Positions 17,830-25,090 of a stretch of DNA of 44,734 nt are shown here, piece after piece. The first letter of the stretch is position 1. Every line of letters starts with the position of its first letter. Source of the stretch: JBLNDG01 sp050261415 (GTDB lineage: Bacteria > Bacillota > Clostridia > Lutisporales > Lutisporaceae); NCBI GenBank assembly GCA_050261415.1, contig JBLNDG010000177.1, positions 1-44,734 of the forward strand, in the 5' to 3' direction. The notes beneath the pieces are model-generated. The model saw only the letters and a program-made list of their open reading frames with translations, was not told where the DNA came from and ran no database searches. A program made the position numbers and the translations under genes.

Positions 17830-18954
17830 CTACCTACTATTATACACCTCTTCATATACCCTTATGGTATCAATTGCGGTTTTTTTCCATGAGAAGTTGT
17901 AAGCTCTTTTAAGTGCAGCCTGTGTAAGCTGCTCCCGGTACTCCATATTCGATAATACTTCATAAATCTTTTCAGTAAGCTCATCGGTATCATAAGGGTT
18001 TATCAAAACTGCACCGCTTTCTACCACCTCCGGAATTGACGTGACATTGGTAGTAATCGTAGGAGTTCCACAGGTCATGGCTTCAAGCGGAGGAAGGCCA
18101 AAGCCTTCGTACAGCGAGGGATAAACAAAAAGGGAGGCGCAGTTGTAGAAATACGGCAGATGTTCATAGGGTACGTATCCTGCAAATACCACACGATCCT
18201 GCAAACCTAGACTGTCAACCTTTTTCTTTAGCTCATAGTGGTTATCCCTGGAAGCGCCAAGAAGCATTAAATCATAGTAGCCGGGCAGTTCGCGGCATAC
18301 CCTTCTATAGGCATCTATCAATCCGTCCACATTTTTTCTCGGACTAAAGCCGCCGAGGTAAAGTATATAATCATTGGAGTAGTTATATTCCTTCCTGATG
18401 AAATCCCAGGCCTTATCATGATCAATCAGCTTGAACCCGCTTTCTGCGGCAAGGTGTATTACTTCTATCTTTTCGGGCGGGGTTCCGAAATATCTTATTA
18501 TATCCTGCTTTGAATAATTTGAGACAGTGATTATTTTATCACATTTTTCCAGTATTGCGGGCATTTCCTCAATAAATTTATCCAGGTAGCTTTTACCGCA
18601 GGTTTCGGGCATAACATAGGGAATCAAGTCGTGCACCGTGGCTATATAGGAACAGTATTTTTCTTCCGGCAGACCAAGACCGTTCTGCGGCAGATGAAAT
18701 ATATCAAAATTGTTCCTCCGGATCTGTGCAGGCATAAAGATTTCGTCCCAGAACTTTTTATTTTTTTCTCCGAACAGGGTCAGGTTTATATTGCTTTTGC
18801 CAAGTAAAAAATCATACCCGCCGTTAGGCCAGAAAAAACTGTACCTGTTCTTCCGGTCTATAGCCATAATGTTTTCCAGGAGCCTTGCAGTATATGTTCC
18901 TATGCCTGTTCCGGCGTAGAGCTTCGCTCCTCTGGTATCTATGCATATATGCAT
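17830..18954 (-). CDS. Glycosyltransferase family 4 (CotSA-like)
   Basis: A 374-residue GT-B fold glycosyltransferase. It shows an N-terminal acceptor-side domain with GTGIGTYTARLLENI, the linker strand IEVIHLAAE, YILYLGGFSPRKNVDGLI at the start of the donor domain, VFAGYVPYEHLPYFYNCASLFVYPSLYEGFGLPPLEAMTCG (quoted in part: SLYEGFGLPPLEAM) with the EX7E glutamates, and VTSIPEV. It should transfer a sugar from a nucleotide donor. It is divergent from and next to CotS-family genes. In Bacillus subtilis a family-4 glycosyltransferase, CotSA, is encoded next to CotS, so a spore-coat role is a fair inference. ATG follows AGGAGTG. The donor sugar cannot be read from sequence. Confidence 0.88.
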   Translation of the reverse strand: MHICIDTRGAKLYAGTGIGTYTARLLENIMAIDRKNRYSFFWPNGGYDFLLGKSNINLTLFGEKNKKFWDEIFMPAQIRRNNFDIFHLPQNGLGLPEEKYCSYIATVHDLIPYVMPETCGKSYLDKFIEEMPAILEKCDKIITVSNYSKQDIIRYFGTPPEKIEVIHLAAESGFKLIDHDKAWDFIRKEYNYSNDYILYLGGFSPRKNVDGLIDAYRRVCRELPGYYDLMLLGASRDNHYELKKKVDSLGLQDRVVFAGYVPYEHLPYFYNCASLFVYPSLYEGFGLPPLEAMTCGTPTITTNVTSIPEVVESGAVLINPYDTDELTEKIYEVLSNMEYREQLTQAALKRAYNFSWKKTAIDTIRVYEEVYNSR

Positions 18955-18985
18955 AATCTCACTCCTAAAATAGTCTCAGGATACT

Positions 18986-19216
18986 ATATGTTTCGCACTA
19001 AACATCTTACGAATTCATAGAATGCGATATAAGGAACGGGTAGCACTGAAGACACGGAAGCCCACTGAAAACACGGCTTGGGAATAATATGAGTTACTGT
19101 GTAATTCCGCAGGAATTCCGTGAAAAATCCGTGTGTTCCGTGGTTTTCGTTTCTTCACCCGCAGGGAATACCCTAGCTTCCCCGTGCCTGTTGCCTATAG
19201 CCCATTGCCCAATTCT
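18986..19216 (+). repeat. Dispersed ~200-bp repeat, copy 1
   Basis: Shares long, nearly identical blocks with 28226-28413, 31002-31167 and the reverse complement of 39824-40030. It opens with the palindrome ATGTTTcgcactAAACAT and continues through CACGGAAGCCCACTGAA and AATTCCgcaGGAATT. Then come CGTGTGTTCCGTGGTTTTCG and GGAATACCCTAGCTTCCCC. It is followed by ATTGCC-type sequence (GCCCATTGCCCAATT) related to the second repeat family. Short ORFs in it look spurious. It fills much of the 443-bp gap between the glycosyltransferase and the first cotS-like gene. Confidence 0.92.
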
Positions 19217-19321
19217 ACGGGGATGCCCTACAGTCTATATTTATTATATTTATCAGGGCCTGTACCTGTGACAAAAATGAGCATATGCCATAATGGGTTG
19301 GATTACAGGCCGCCAAGCAGT

Positions 19322-19349
19322 AACACAATTATTTCTGCTACATATAATG
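19322..19349 (+). promoter_or_regulatory. Possible mother-cell sigma (E/K) promoter of the first cotS-like gene
   Basis: CATATAATG (19341-19349) fits the -10 of sigma-E/sigma-K promoters (CATANNNT). AACA at 19322-19325 gives a sigma-K-like -35 about 15-16 nt upstream. It lies about 50 nt before the start codon. Consensus match only. Confidence 0.35.
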
Positions 19350-19397
19350 TTTACTATAGATTCGCCATCCGACAATTCGCATGATGGAGGGTTGTTT

Positions 19398-20384
19398 ATG
19401 GATACCAAGCTGCTGGAGGACTCATATGGGTTCAGGATAAAGAACATACAGAATATAAGAAACATCAGCAGGATAGAGACGGACTGCGGGGTTAAATGCT
19501 TTAAGAAAGCACACATGAGTCCTTCCTTTTTCCTGTTCATGTACTCAGCAGTAAATCATCTGAAGCGTAACGGGTATGAGGGGGTAATACCCTATACCGA
19601 AACTTTGGACGGAAGCATATGCATACCTGAGGACAAGTATGTCTACTATGTTGTTGATTGGGTTGACTCCAGGGAATGTAGATTCCGCAAGGAAGATGAA
19701 CTTAAAATGGCTATCGGGGCAGCCGCAGAACTTCACAAGGCATCGACAGGTTACACACCGCCCAAAGGGGCAAAACCAAGAATCTACTATAACAAGTGGA
19801 TAGACAAATTCGAGAGGAAATGCATTGAACTGTTGGAATTCAGCAAAGCAATAGAAGATAAGGAATACATAGATGATTTTGATGAAATTTATTCAAAGTA
19901 CCTCTCCTATTATTGGCATCAGGGCAAAGAAAGTATTCAGATGCTGAAGGAGAGTCCTTATTCTGAGATATCGCAGTGCAGTGAAGAAAAAGGAGAGTTC
20001 TGCCACCATGATATGGCTAACCACAACTTTCTTATTTCTGATGACAATATGGTATATCTAATAGACTTTGACTACTGCATCATGGATACCAGGCTCCATG
20101 ACATAAGCAGCCTGGTAATCCGGAATATGCGCTATGGCATATGGGATATCGGCAAAGCTTATTTTATACTTAATGAATATGATAAGCTGTATCCCATAAG
20201 CAAAAAGGAACTGCAGGTGATGAAAGCGTTTATGACCTTCCCGCAGGATTTTTGGCAGGTAGGCTTGCAATACTATGTCGAGAAGCAGCCATGGAATATG
20301 GAGTATTTCCTCATGAGGCTGAATAGAATTGTTGATGATACGGAAATAAGGGGTAAGTTCCTTCAGGACTTTTTAAAGCTATGA
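19398..20384 (+). CDS. CotS-family spore coat protein (kinase-like), paralogue 1
   Basis: A 328-residue protein of the CotS/CotI spore-coat family, which has an aminoglycoside-phosphotransferase-like fold. The catalytic loop is present as CHHDMANHNF (HxDxxxxN) and the metal-binding motif as LIDFDYC (DxD). The N-lobe has GVKCFKKAH, with a likely nucleotide-binding lysine. The ATG at 19398 follows GGAGG (19386-19390) by 7 nt; an in-frame ATG 105 nt upstream lacks a ribosome site. The first of four such genes in a row; probably made in the mother cell and placed in the coat. Whether it phosphorylates anything is unknown. Confidence 0.9.
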   Translation: MDTKLLEDSYGFRIKNIQNIRNISRIETDCGVKCFKKAHMSPSFFLFMYSAVNHLKRNGYEGVIPYTETLDGSICIPEDKYVYYVVDWVDSRECRFRKEDELKMAIGAAAELHKASTGYTPPKGAKPRIYYNKWIDKFERKCIELLEFSKAIEDKEYIDDFDEIYSKYLSYYWHQGKESIQMLKESPYSEISQCSEEKGEFCHHDMANHNFLISDDNMVYLIDFDYCIMDTRLHDISSLVIRNMRYGIWDIGKAYFILNEYDKLYPISKKELQVMKAFMTFPQDFWQVGLQYYVEKQPWNMEYFLMRLNRIVDDTEIRGKFLQDFLKL

Positions 20385-20388
20385 TTTC

Positions 20389-20480
20389 AGGCGATAGGCA
20401 ATAGACGATAGGCGATAGGATAAGTTAAGGCTTCGAAGCGATACAAAAACCATTGCCCATTGCCCATGGCCAATTGCCCG
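20389..20480 (+). repeat. GGCAAT/ATTGCC-rich dispersed repeat, copy A
   Basis: A run of GGCGATAGGC-type units, a central GGCTTCGAAGC palindrome, then CCATTGCCCATTGCCC units. The two halves are roughly complementary, so it could form a long imperfect hairpin. The reverse complement of 40264-40359 has the same organisation. It starts five bases after the preceding gene's stop codon. Confidence 0.75.
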
Positions 20481-20569
20481 TATATGCAGCTTGCAATAAA
20501 TATGCAGCGGAGTATAAGTTATCTGCTTAATGTGTAATAGCAAATACAGTGATTTAAGGAGATGATCAT

Positions 20570-20791
20570 ATGAGCGATAGGAATCTGGATGAAAATGATG
20601 TTTTTCATATAAAAGATGGTGTAAGCCCTGAAGAACAGGTAAAGAAGCTGGAATTACTCATTAAGGATAAGAAGGATGAGATAAAGCAACTGAAAAAAAT
20701 AGGCAAGCATAAAGAGAAAATCGAGAAGCTTGAAAGGGAGAAAAGGAAGATTATAAGCAAGAAACTGAAGAAGCACCATAGACATCATTAA
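20570..20791 (+). CDS. Small charged coiled-coil protein in the spore-coat cluster
   Basis: A 73-residue protein with no recognised family. After an acidic N-terminus (SDRNLDENDVF), residues 22-66 are a nearly continuous Lys/Glu-rich heptad-like helix, predicted coiled coil. It ends with a basic, His-rich tail (KKLKKHHRHH). ATG follows AAGGAG by 8 nt. It lies between two cotS-like genes on the same strand, 28 nt before the next one, so it is likely part of the same sporulation unit. A structural coat or scaffold role is only inference. Confidence 0.72.
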   Translation: MSDRNLDENDVFHIKDGVSPEEQVKKLELLIKDKKDEIKQLKKIGKHKEKIEKLEREKRKIISKKLKKHHRHH

Positions 20792-20819
20792 TTCACCTGC
20801 CAGGGGAAAGGATGATATT

Positions 20820-21833
20820 ATGTCCAGCAAATATGAAAAGATAAAAAGGCATGAATTGAAGGTTATCATTGAAGAAGAATATGGGCTCCGGGTAAAGAAC
20901 ATGCATGAGGGTGACAAGGGAATCCTCATCTATACGGACAACGGAGTAAAGCGGCTTAAAAGGGCCAAGAGCGATGACTCAAAAATATTGTTTGCAGCCT
21001 CTGCTTATGAACATATATACAATAACGGTTTCACCGGTATAAGCTGCATAAACAGGAGCCTGGGCGGGAGCTACACAGTAAAATATGACAAAAATACCTA
21101 TATGCTGCAAAACTTTTCAAAAGGAAAGGTCTATGAGATAGAAAACGAAAAGGATGCGGCGGCGGTAGGAAGGACTCTTGCCAAACTTCACAACGCAGGA
21201 GCCGGCTTTATTCCTGTTCCCGGAAGCCGTGCCCGCGTTGATTGGGGCAAGTGGATGGAAAAGTTCAAAGCCCAGTCGATAAGCATGAACAAATATATGG
21301 AGCTGGTAGGGCAGAAGCCCGAGAAAAGCAGGTTTGACAGCGTATTCCTGAATAATGCAAAGCAATTCTATGAAAGAGTGTTCAACTGTTACCTGATTCT
21401 AAGGGATAACGGGTACCTTGACAAGGTAAGGCAGGCAATGGCATGCAACCAGATAGTCCACGGCGAGTTTAAGAAGCATGCAATAATTCGGGATGACGGC
21501 GGGGAGGTCTTTATTACAAACCTTGAAAACTGCAGTTATGATATTTGCGAGTATGATATAGCTACATTGTTTGAGAGCTTTTCCGGTAAAAACAGGGTAA
21601 GCCTGGTCAGCGCTGCGGCCGAGGCATATTCCGGTATAAAGCCCATAGACAGAGACTCCCTCAGGATCATAGAAGCATTTCTCATCTGCCCCAGGAAATT
21701 CTGCAATGTCATTGAGAGCTGTTACGGGAAAAAGAAAAACTACAACGAAACGGAACTGGTGAATAAATTGGAGAGAAGCATAAGAAAGGAAAAACGAAAG
21801 GAAGAAGTAATCGCATTTCTGGAAACCTGCTGA
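20820..21833 (+). CDS. CotS-family protein, paralogue 2, apparent pseudokinase
   Basis: A 337-residue member of the same kinase-like coat family as its neighbours, judged by length, overall layout (RVKNMHEGDKGILIYTDNGVKRLKRAK at the N-lobe; quoted piece GVKRLKRAK) and the WGKWMEKFKAQ segment. However, the catalytic loop reads VHGEFKKHAI instead of HxDxxxxN, and the metal-binding DFD is replaced by TNLENC. Both catalytic Asp residues are therefore missing. It should be unable to catalyse phosphotransfer and may serve as a structural or allosteric partner of the active-looking paralogues. The start codon follows AAAGGATG. It lies 28 nt after the small coiled-coil gene. Confidence 0.82.
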   Translation: MSSKYEKIKRHELKVIIEEEYGLRVKNMHEGDKGILIYTDNGVKRLKRAKSDDSKILFAASAYEHIYNNGFTGISCINRSLGGSYTVKYDKNTYMLQNFSKGKVYEIENEKDAAAVGRTLAKLHNAGAGFIPVPGSRARVDWGKWMEKFKAQSISMNKYMELVGQKPEKSRFDSVFLNNAKQFYERVFNCYLILRDNGYLDKVRQAMACNQIVHGEFKKHAIIRDDGGEVFITNLENCSYDICEYDIATLFESFSGKNRVSLVSAAAEAYSGIKPIDRDSLRIIEAFLICPRKFCNVIESCYGKKKNYNETELVNKLERSIRKEKRKEEVIAFLETC

Positions 21834-21876
21834 TATATGAATAGGCAACTATTTGTTCAGGGAAGTGAGCTAAACT

Positions 21877-22935
21877 GTGGGGATGGGGCTTTTTATGGAA
21901 GAGAACAGAAAATGGGAGAGAGAGTTTTTGAGTGAATACAACCTTGATGTAAATCTTTTTGAAATGATGGGGCTTAAGGTTAAGCAAATAATTCCCGTGA
22001 GGAGTGTTTATAGGATTTCTACCGACAAGGGCTTTTTCTGCCTAAAGAAGCTGAGGTTTTCAATGGATGAAATGAATTTTATACTCAGTGCTGTTGAGCA
22101 TCTGAAAGAAAACGGGTTTCAGAGTGTTTTCAATATAGTAAAACAAAATGATGGGAGCAGGTTCCTTGATTTTATGGGAGAAAAGTATTTCCTTACTGAA
22201 TGGATAGACGGAAGGGAATGTGACTTCCTTAATCCTATGGATTTGGAAACGGCAATAGAAGTTCTTGCAAAGCTGCATAACGCCACAGAAGGCTTTATGC
22301 CTACCGTATGCCCTGATTGCAGGAATTACCTGGGAAAATGGCCGGAAAACTTTATAAAAAGAATAGAGGAAATGAGGTCAATAAAGGAACAGGTAATGCT
22401 GAAACAGGACAAAAATGAAATGGATAGTATATACATGGACTATGCGGATATGTGCATAAAAGACGCAGAAGATGCACTTGAACTCCTGAACGGATCAGGG
22501 TATCCCGAACTGGTTCTGGAGGCGGAAAGCAAGAAGAGCTTCATACATCATGACTATGCTCATCACAACATATTGCATACCTTTGACGGAAGGACCTATG
22601 TCGTTGATTTTGACTACTGTATTCTTGATGTGGGAGTTCACGACCTGGGAAGCCTTATACTCAGGAATATGAAAAAGAGCAATTGGGATGCCGATAAGGC
22701 TATGAGTATTATAGAGATTTACGATAGAATAAATCCCATAAGTCAAAAAGAGCTAAAAACAATGGCCCCTTTTTTCCTTTTTCCACAGGACTTCTGGATG
22801 ATTTCGAGGCAGTACTATATTGAAAAGAAGGACTGGGAAGAGGAAGAATATGTGGATAAGATGAACACAAAATCGGAATATACCATGATGCGGAGAAGCT
22901 TCATCAAGGAATATATGAGGAGAATCGGAATATAG
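21877..22935 (+). CDS. CotS-family spore coat protein (kinase-like), paralogue 3
   Basis: A 352-residue CotS-type protein with intact catalytic motifs: IHHDYAHHNI (HxDxxxxN) and VVDFDYC. The N-lobe carries GFFCLKKLRF with a likely nucleotide-binding Lys, and WIDGRECDF matches the same position in paralogue 1. The start is uncertain: GTG at 21877 follows GGGAAGTGAG, while ATG at 21883 and 21895 are also in frame; the true protein may be 346-352 residues. It is followed by a hairpin at 22945-22980. Likely a mother-cell coat protein; substrate unknown. Confidence 0.88.
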   Translation: MGMGLFMEENRKWEREFLSEYNLDVNLFEMMGLKVKQIIPVRSVYRISTDKGFFCLKKLRFSMDEMNFILSAVEHLKENGFQSVFNIVKQNDGSRFLDFMGEKYFLTEWIDGRECDFLNPMDLETAIEVLAKLHNATEGFMPTVCPDCRNYLGKWPENFIKRIEEMRSIKEQVMLKQDKNEMDSIYMDYADMCIKDAEDALELLNGSGYPELVLEAESKKSFIHHDYAHHNILHTFDGRTYVVDFDYCILDVGVHDLGSLILRNMKKSNWDADKAMSIIEIYDRINPISQKELKTMAPFFLFPQDFWMISRQYYIEKKDWEEEEYVDKMNTKSEYTMMRRSFIKEYMRRIGI

Positions 22936-22944
22936 GCAGGGGGG

Positions 22945-22980
22945 AGCACATATATGTAAATTTATTTACACATATGTGCT
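22945..22980 (+). terminator. Hairpin after cotS-like paralogue 3
   Basis: AGCACATATATGTAAAT and ATTTACACATATGTGCT pair with one mismatch and almost no loop, followed by TTTTGCTT. The T-run is short, so it may be a weak terminator or a processing signal between paralogues 3 and 4. Confidence 0.55.
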
Positions 22981-23047
22981 TTTGCTTGCTCATATATTTA
23001 AATATATCCGTGCCGGAGAACATTATGTATACTTTGAGGTGTTGCCT

Positions 23048-24040
23048 ATGCTTATAGAGGATATTGCAAATGATTTCGGATGCAGGGTGCTTAACAGCAA
23101 GCCGTTGAGGGCTGTAAACCTTGTACAGACGGATAGAGGACTTGTAATAATAAAGGAGACATATAGGGAACCGGACAAAATACTATACATACACGGATTA
23201 AAGGAATACCTTTACGAGAAGGGCTTTACGAATATTGACCGGTACTTGCTGTCCAGATATCAGCTTCCCTTTGCAATACATGACAATAGAATATTTGTCA
23301 TGGAGGGGTATATAGAAGGAAGAGAGAGCAGCTTCACAAATCCTTATGACAGGGAAAAGATTGTAAAGGCTTTGGCTTATCTTCATGAGGCGGGAAGGGG
23401 CTATGTGGCCCCCACCGGTGCCGCCCGCAGGGACAATATCGGTAAGTGGAAGAAATCCTACAGAAAGAAAATTGATGATATAATAACATTCAAGTCCGAA
23501 GCAAAAAGGAAAAGGAAAAAGAGCAGGTTTGACAGGTTGTTTCTTGAGGATGTGGATTTCTATATAGAAATGTGCTGGAGGGGTTTTGATACACTAAAGA
23601 ATTCCAAGTATGATGAAATATGCAAAAGGGCTAAGACGGAAAATGTTATATGTCACCATGATTATACATATCACAATCTTATTATTGGTAATAACGGTGA
23701 GGTAAACATAATTGACTTTGACTACAGCTGCCATGAGTTACCGGTTTATGACCTTGCTTCCTTGATGCAGAAGATACTTAGGCGTTTCAGCTTTGATATG
23801 GATATGGCACTGGGGATTATGGACAATTATTGCAGCGTTGCGCCTCTGTCCAGGGAGGAGCTGCAATTGATGCTGTCGATGTTTGAGTTCCCGCAGAAGT
23901 TCTGGAGGCTTTCTGAAAGGTATTACAGCGGGAAGAGCGGCTGGGATGAAGATGACTTCATATACAAATATAACGATATTGTTTGTGTAAAGGAGTTAGC
24001 CTGGGATTTTGCAGAGGGCTTCAGAAAATATGCGTTATAG
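23048..24040 (+). CDS. CotS-family spore coat protein (kinase-like), paralogue 4
   Basis: A 330-residue CotS-type protein with intact motifs CHHDYTYHNL (HxDxxxxN) and IIDFDYSC. The N-lobe has GLVIIKETY with the likely nucleotide-binding Lys, and the family's IGKWKKSYRKKIDDI helix is present. I chose ATG at 23048, 6 nt after GAGGTG; the longer in-frame start at 22976 lies inside the preceding hairpin and has no ribosome site. A strong terminator follows. It is the last of the four paralogues and the most divergent in the N-terminal third. Confidence 0.88.
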   Translation: MLIEDIANDFGCRVLNSKPLRAVNLVQTDRGLVIIKETYREPDKILYIHGLKEYLYEKGFTNIDRYLLSRYQLPFAIHDNRIFVMEGYIEGRESSFTNPYDREKIVKALAYLHEAGRGYVAPTGAARRDNIGKWKKSYRKKIDDIITFKSEAKRKRKKSRFDRLFLEDVDFYIEMCWRGFDTLKNSKYDEICKRAKTENVICHHDYTYHNLIIGNNGEVNIIDFDYSCHELPVYDLASLMQKILRRFSFDMDMALGIMDNYCSVAPLSREELQLMLSMFEFPQKFWRLSERYYSGKSGWDEDDFIYKYNDIVCVKELAWDFAEGFRKYAL

Positions 24041-24052
24041 CGTACAAATTAT

Positions 24053-24113
24053 AGAGCAGTGTAATAAGGGAGCCAAGCTATACATGGCTGCTCCTATTGT
24101 ACTGCTTTTTTCT
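24053..24113 (+). terminator. Intrinsic terminator after the cotS-like cluster
   Basis: GAGCAGT ... GGGAGCC pairs with GGCTGCTCC ... ACTGC in a long interrupted stem and ends in TTTTTTCTTTTTG. It separates the cotS-like genes from yabG. Confidence 0.75.
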
Positions 24114-24126
24114 TTTTGTTTTAATC

Positions 24127-24154
24127 ACCCTGAATGACCGAACAACATAATATG
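24127..24154 (+). promoter_or_regulatory. Possible sigma-K/sigma-E promoter of yabG
   Basis: CATAATATG at 24146-24154 fits the CATANNNT -10 of mother-cell sigma factors. ACC at 24127-24129 is exactly 16 nt upstream, the sigma-K spacing. Bacillus subtilis yabG is under sigma-K control, which fits. About 40 nt before the start codon. Confidence 0.45.
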
Positions 24155-24192
24155 TATTATACGGACAGTCAAAACATGGGAGGTTGCAGGTT

Positions 24193-25074
24193 ATGGGAGT
24201 GAAGGTAGGAGATATCGTCGGAAGAAAGTCCTATGGTTACGATATATTATTTAAAGTTGATAGTATTGAAGTCAGGATGGATGGCGGCAAAATTATATAT
24301 ATCAAAGGTCTGAACTATAGATTGCTTGCTGATGCTCCGGAATCGGACCTTGCAATTATGCCGTTAAGTAAAATAAATGATGAAAATAGCTTATTTGAAA
24401 AGAGGTTAGGCAAGCTGACTAAAAAATCCGGCCTAGTAAGCCAGCCCAAACCTGTCAAACGCCTTTTCATGAGGGAAGAGTATGCTACATTTGAAAGACC
24501 GGGTAAAGTTCTTCACGTTGATGGTGATAATGATTATCTGAATATGAGTATGAAGTATTATAAGGAGCAGGAAATCAATGCCGTAGGGAAGCTGGTAAAA
24601 GAAATGGATCAGCCGAAGCTTATCAGGTCACTGCTCGAAGAAACCAAGCCGGATATTGTTGTGATAACCGGCCATGACAGTATGTCAAAATTCGGCGGGG
24701 CAGCTCCTGGCAGTAAAGAGTATAATTCTATAGACAGATATAAGAATTCAAAGTATTTCATTGAAGCAGTAAAAGAAGCAAGGAAATATCAACAATCCTT
24801 CGACGAATTAGTAATAGTGGCAGGGGCATGCCAATCATATTACGAAGGAATACTTGCAGCAGGCGCCAACTTTGCCAGTTCTCCCGGCAGGATCCTGATA
24901 CACGCTCTGGACCCGGGCATGCTGTGCAGGCAAATTGCATATATGCCCATTGATAGAGTAGCTCCCCTTGAAGAAGTACTGAAGGGCACAATGACGGGGT
25001 TAGAAGGTATGGGAGGCATACAGACGAGAGGAAAACTTAGAGCTGGTATGCCGAAATCTCCCTATATTCAATAA
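24193..25074 (+). CDS. yabG: Sporulation-specific protease YabG
   Basis: YabG is a sporulation cysteine protease that trims coat proteins (and in Clostridioides difficile processes germination proteins). The 293-residue product shows the family start VGDIVGRKSYGYDILFKV, then VLHVDGDNDYL. The presumed catalytic His is in VVITGHDSM and the Cys in IVAGACQSYYEG. The conserved tail is GMGGIQTRGKLRAGMP. ATG at 24193 lies 9 nt after GGGAGG; an in-frame TTG at 24184 abuts that ribosome site. Next to a coat cluster and near veg and ispE, as yabG is in Bacillus. Confidence 0.94.
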   Translation: MGVKVGDIVGRKSYGYDILFKVDSIEVRMDGGKIIYIKGLNYRLLADAPESDLAIMPLSKINDENSLFEKRLGKLTKKSGLVSQPKPVKRLFMREEYATFERPGKVLHVDGDNDYLNMSMKYYKEQEINAVGKLVKEMDQPKLIRSLLEETKPDIVVITGHDSMSKFGGAAPGSKEYNSIDRYKNSKYFIEAVKEARKYQQSFDELVIVAGACQSYYEGILAAGANFASSPGRILIHALDPGMLCRQIAYMPIDRVAPLEEVLKGTMTGLEGMGGIQTRGKLRAGMPKSPYIQ

Positions 25075-25090
25075 CAAGGGAGGAAGCAAT

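Noticed and set aside
19089..19384. Short plus-strand ORFs in repeat copy 1
   Set aside because: They lie in the repeat and have no ribosome site or recognisable family.
20389..20480. CRISPR array, because of short repeated units
   Set aside because: Units are about 7-10 bp with no regular spacers and no cas genes nearby.
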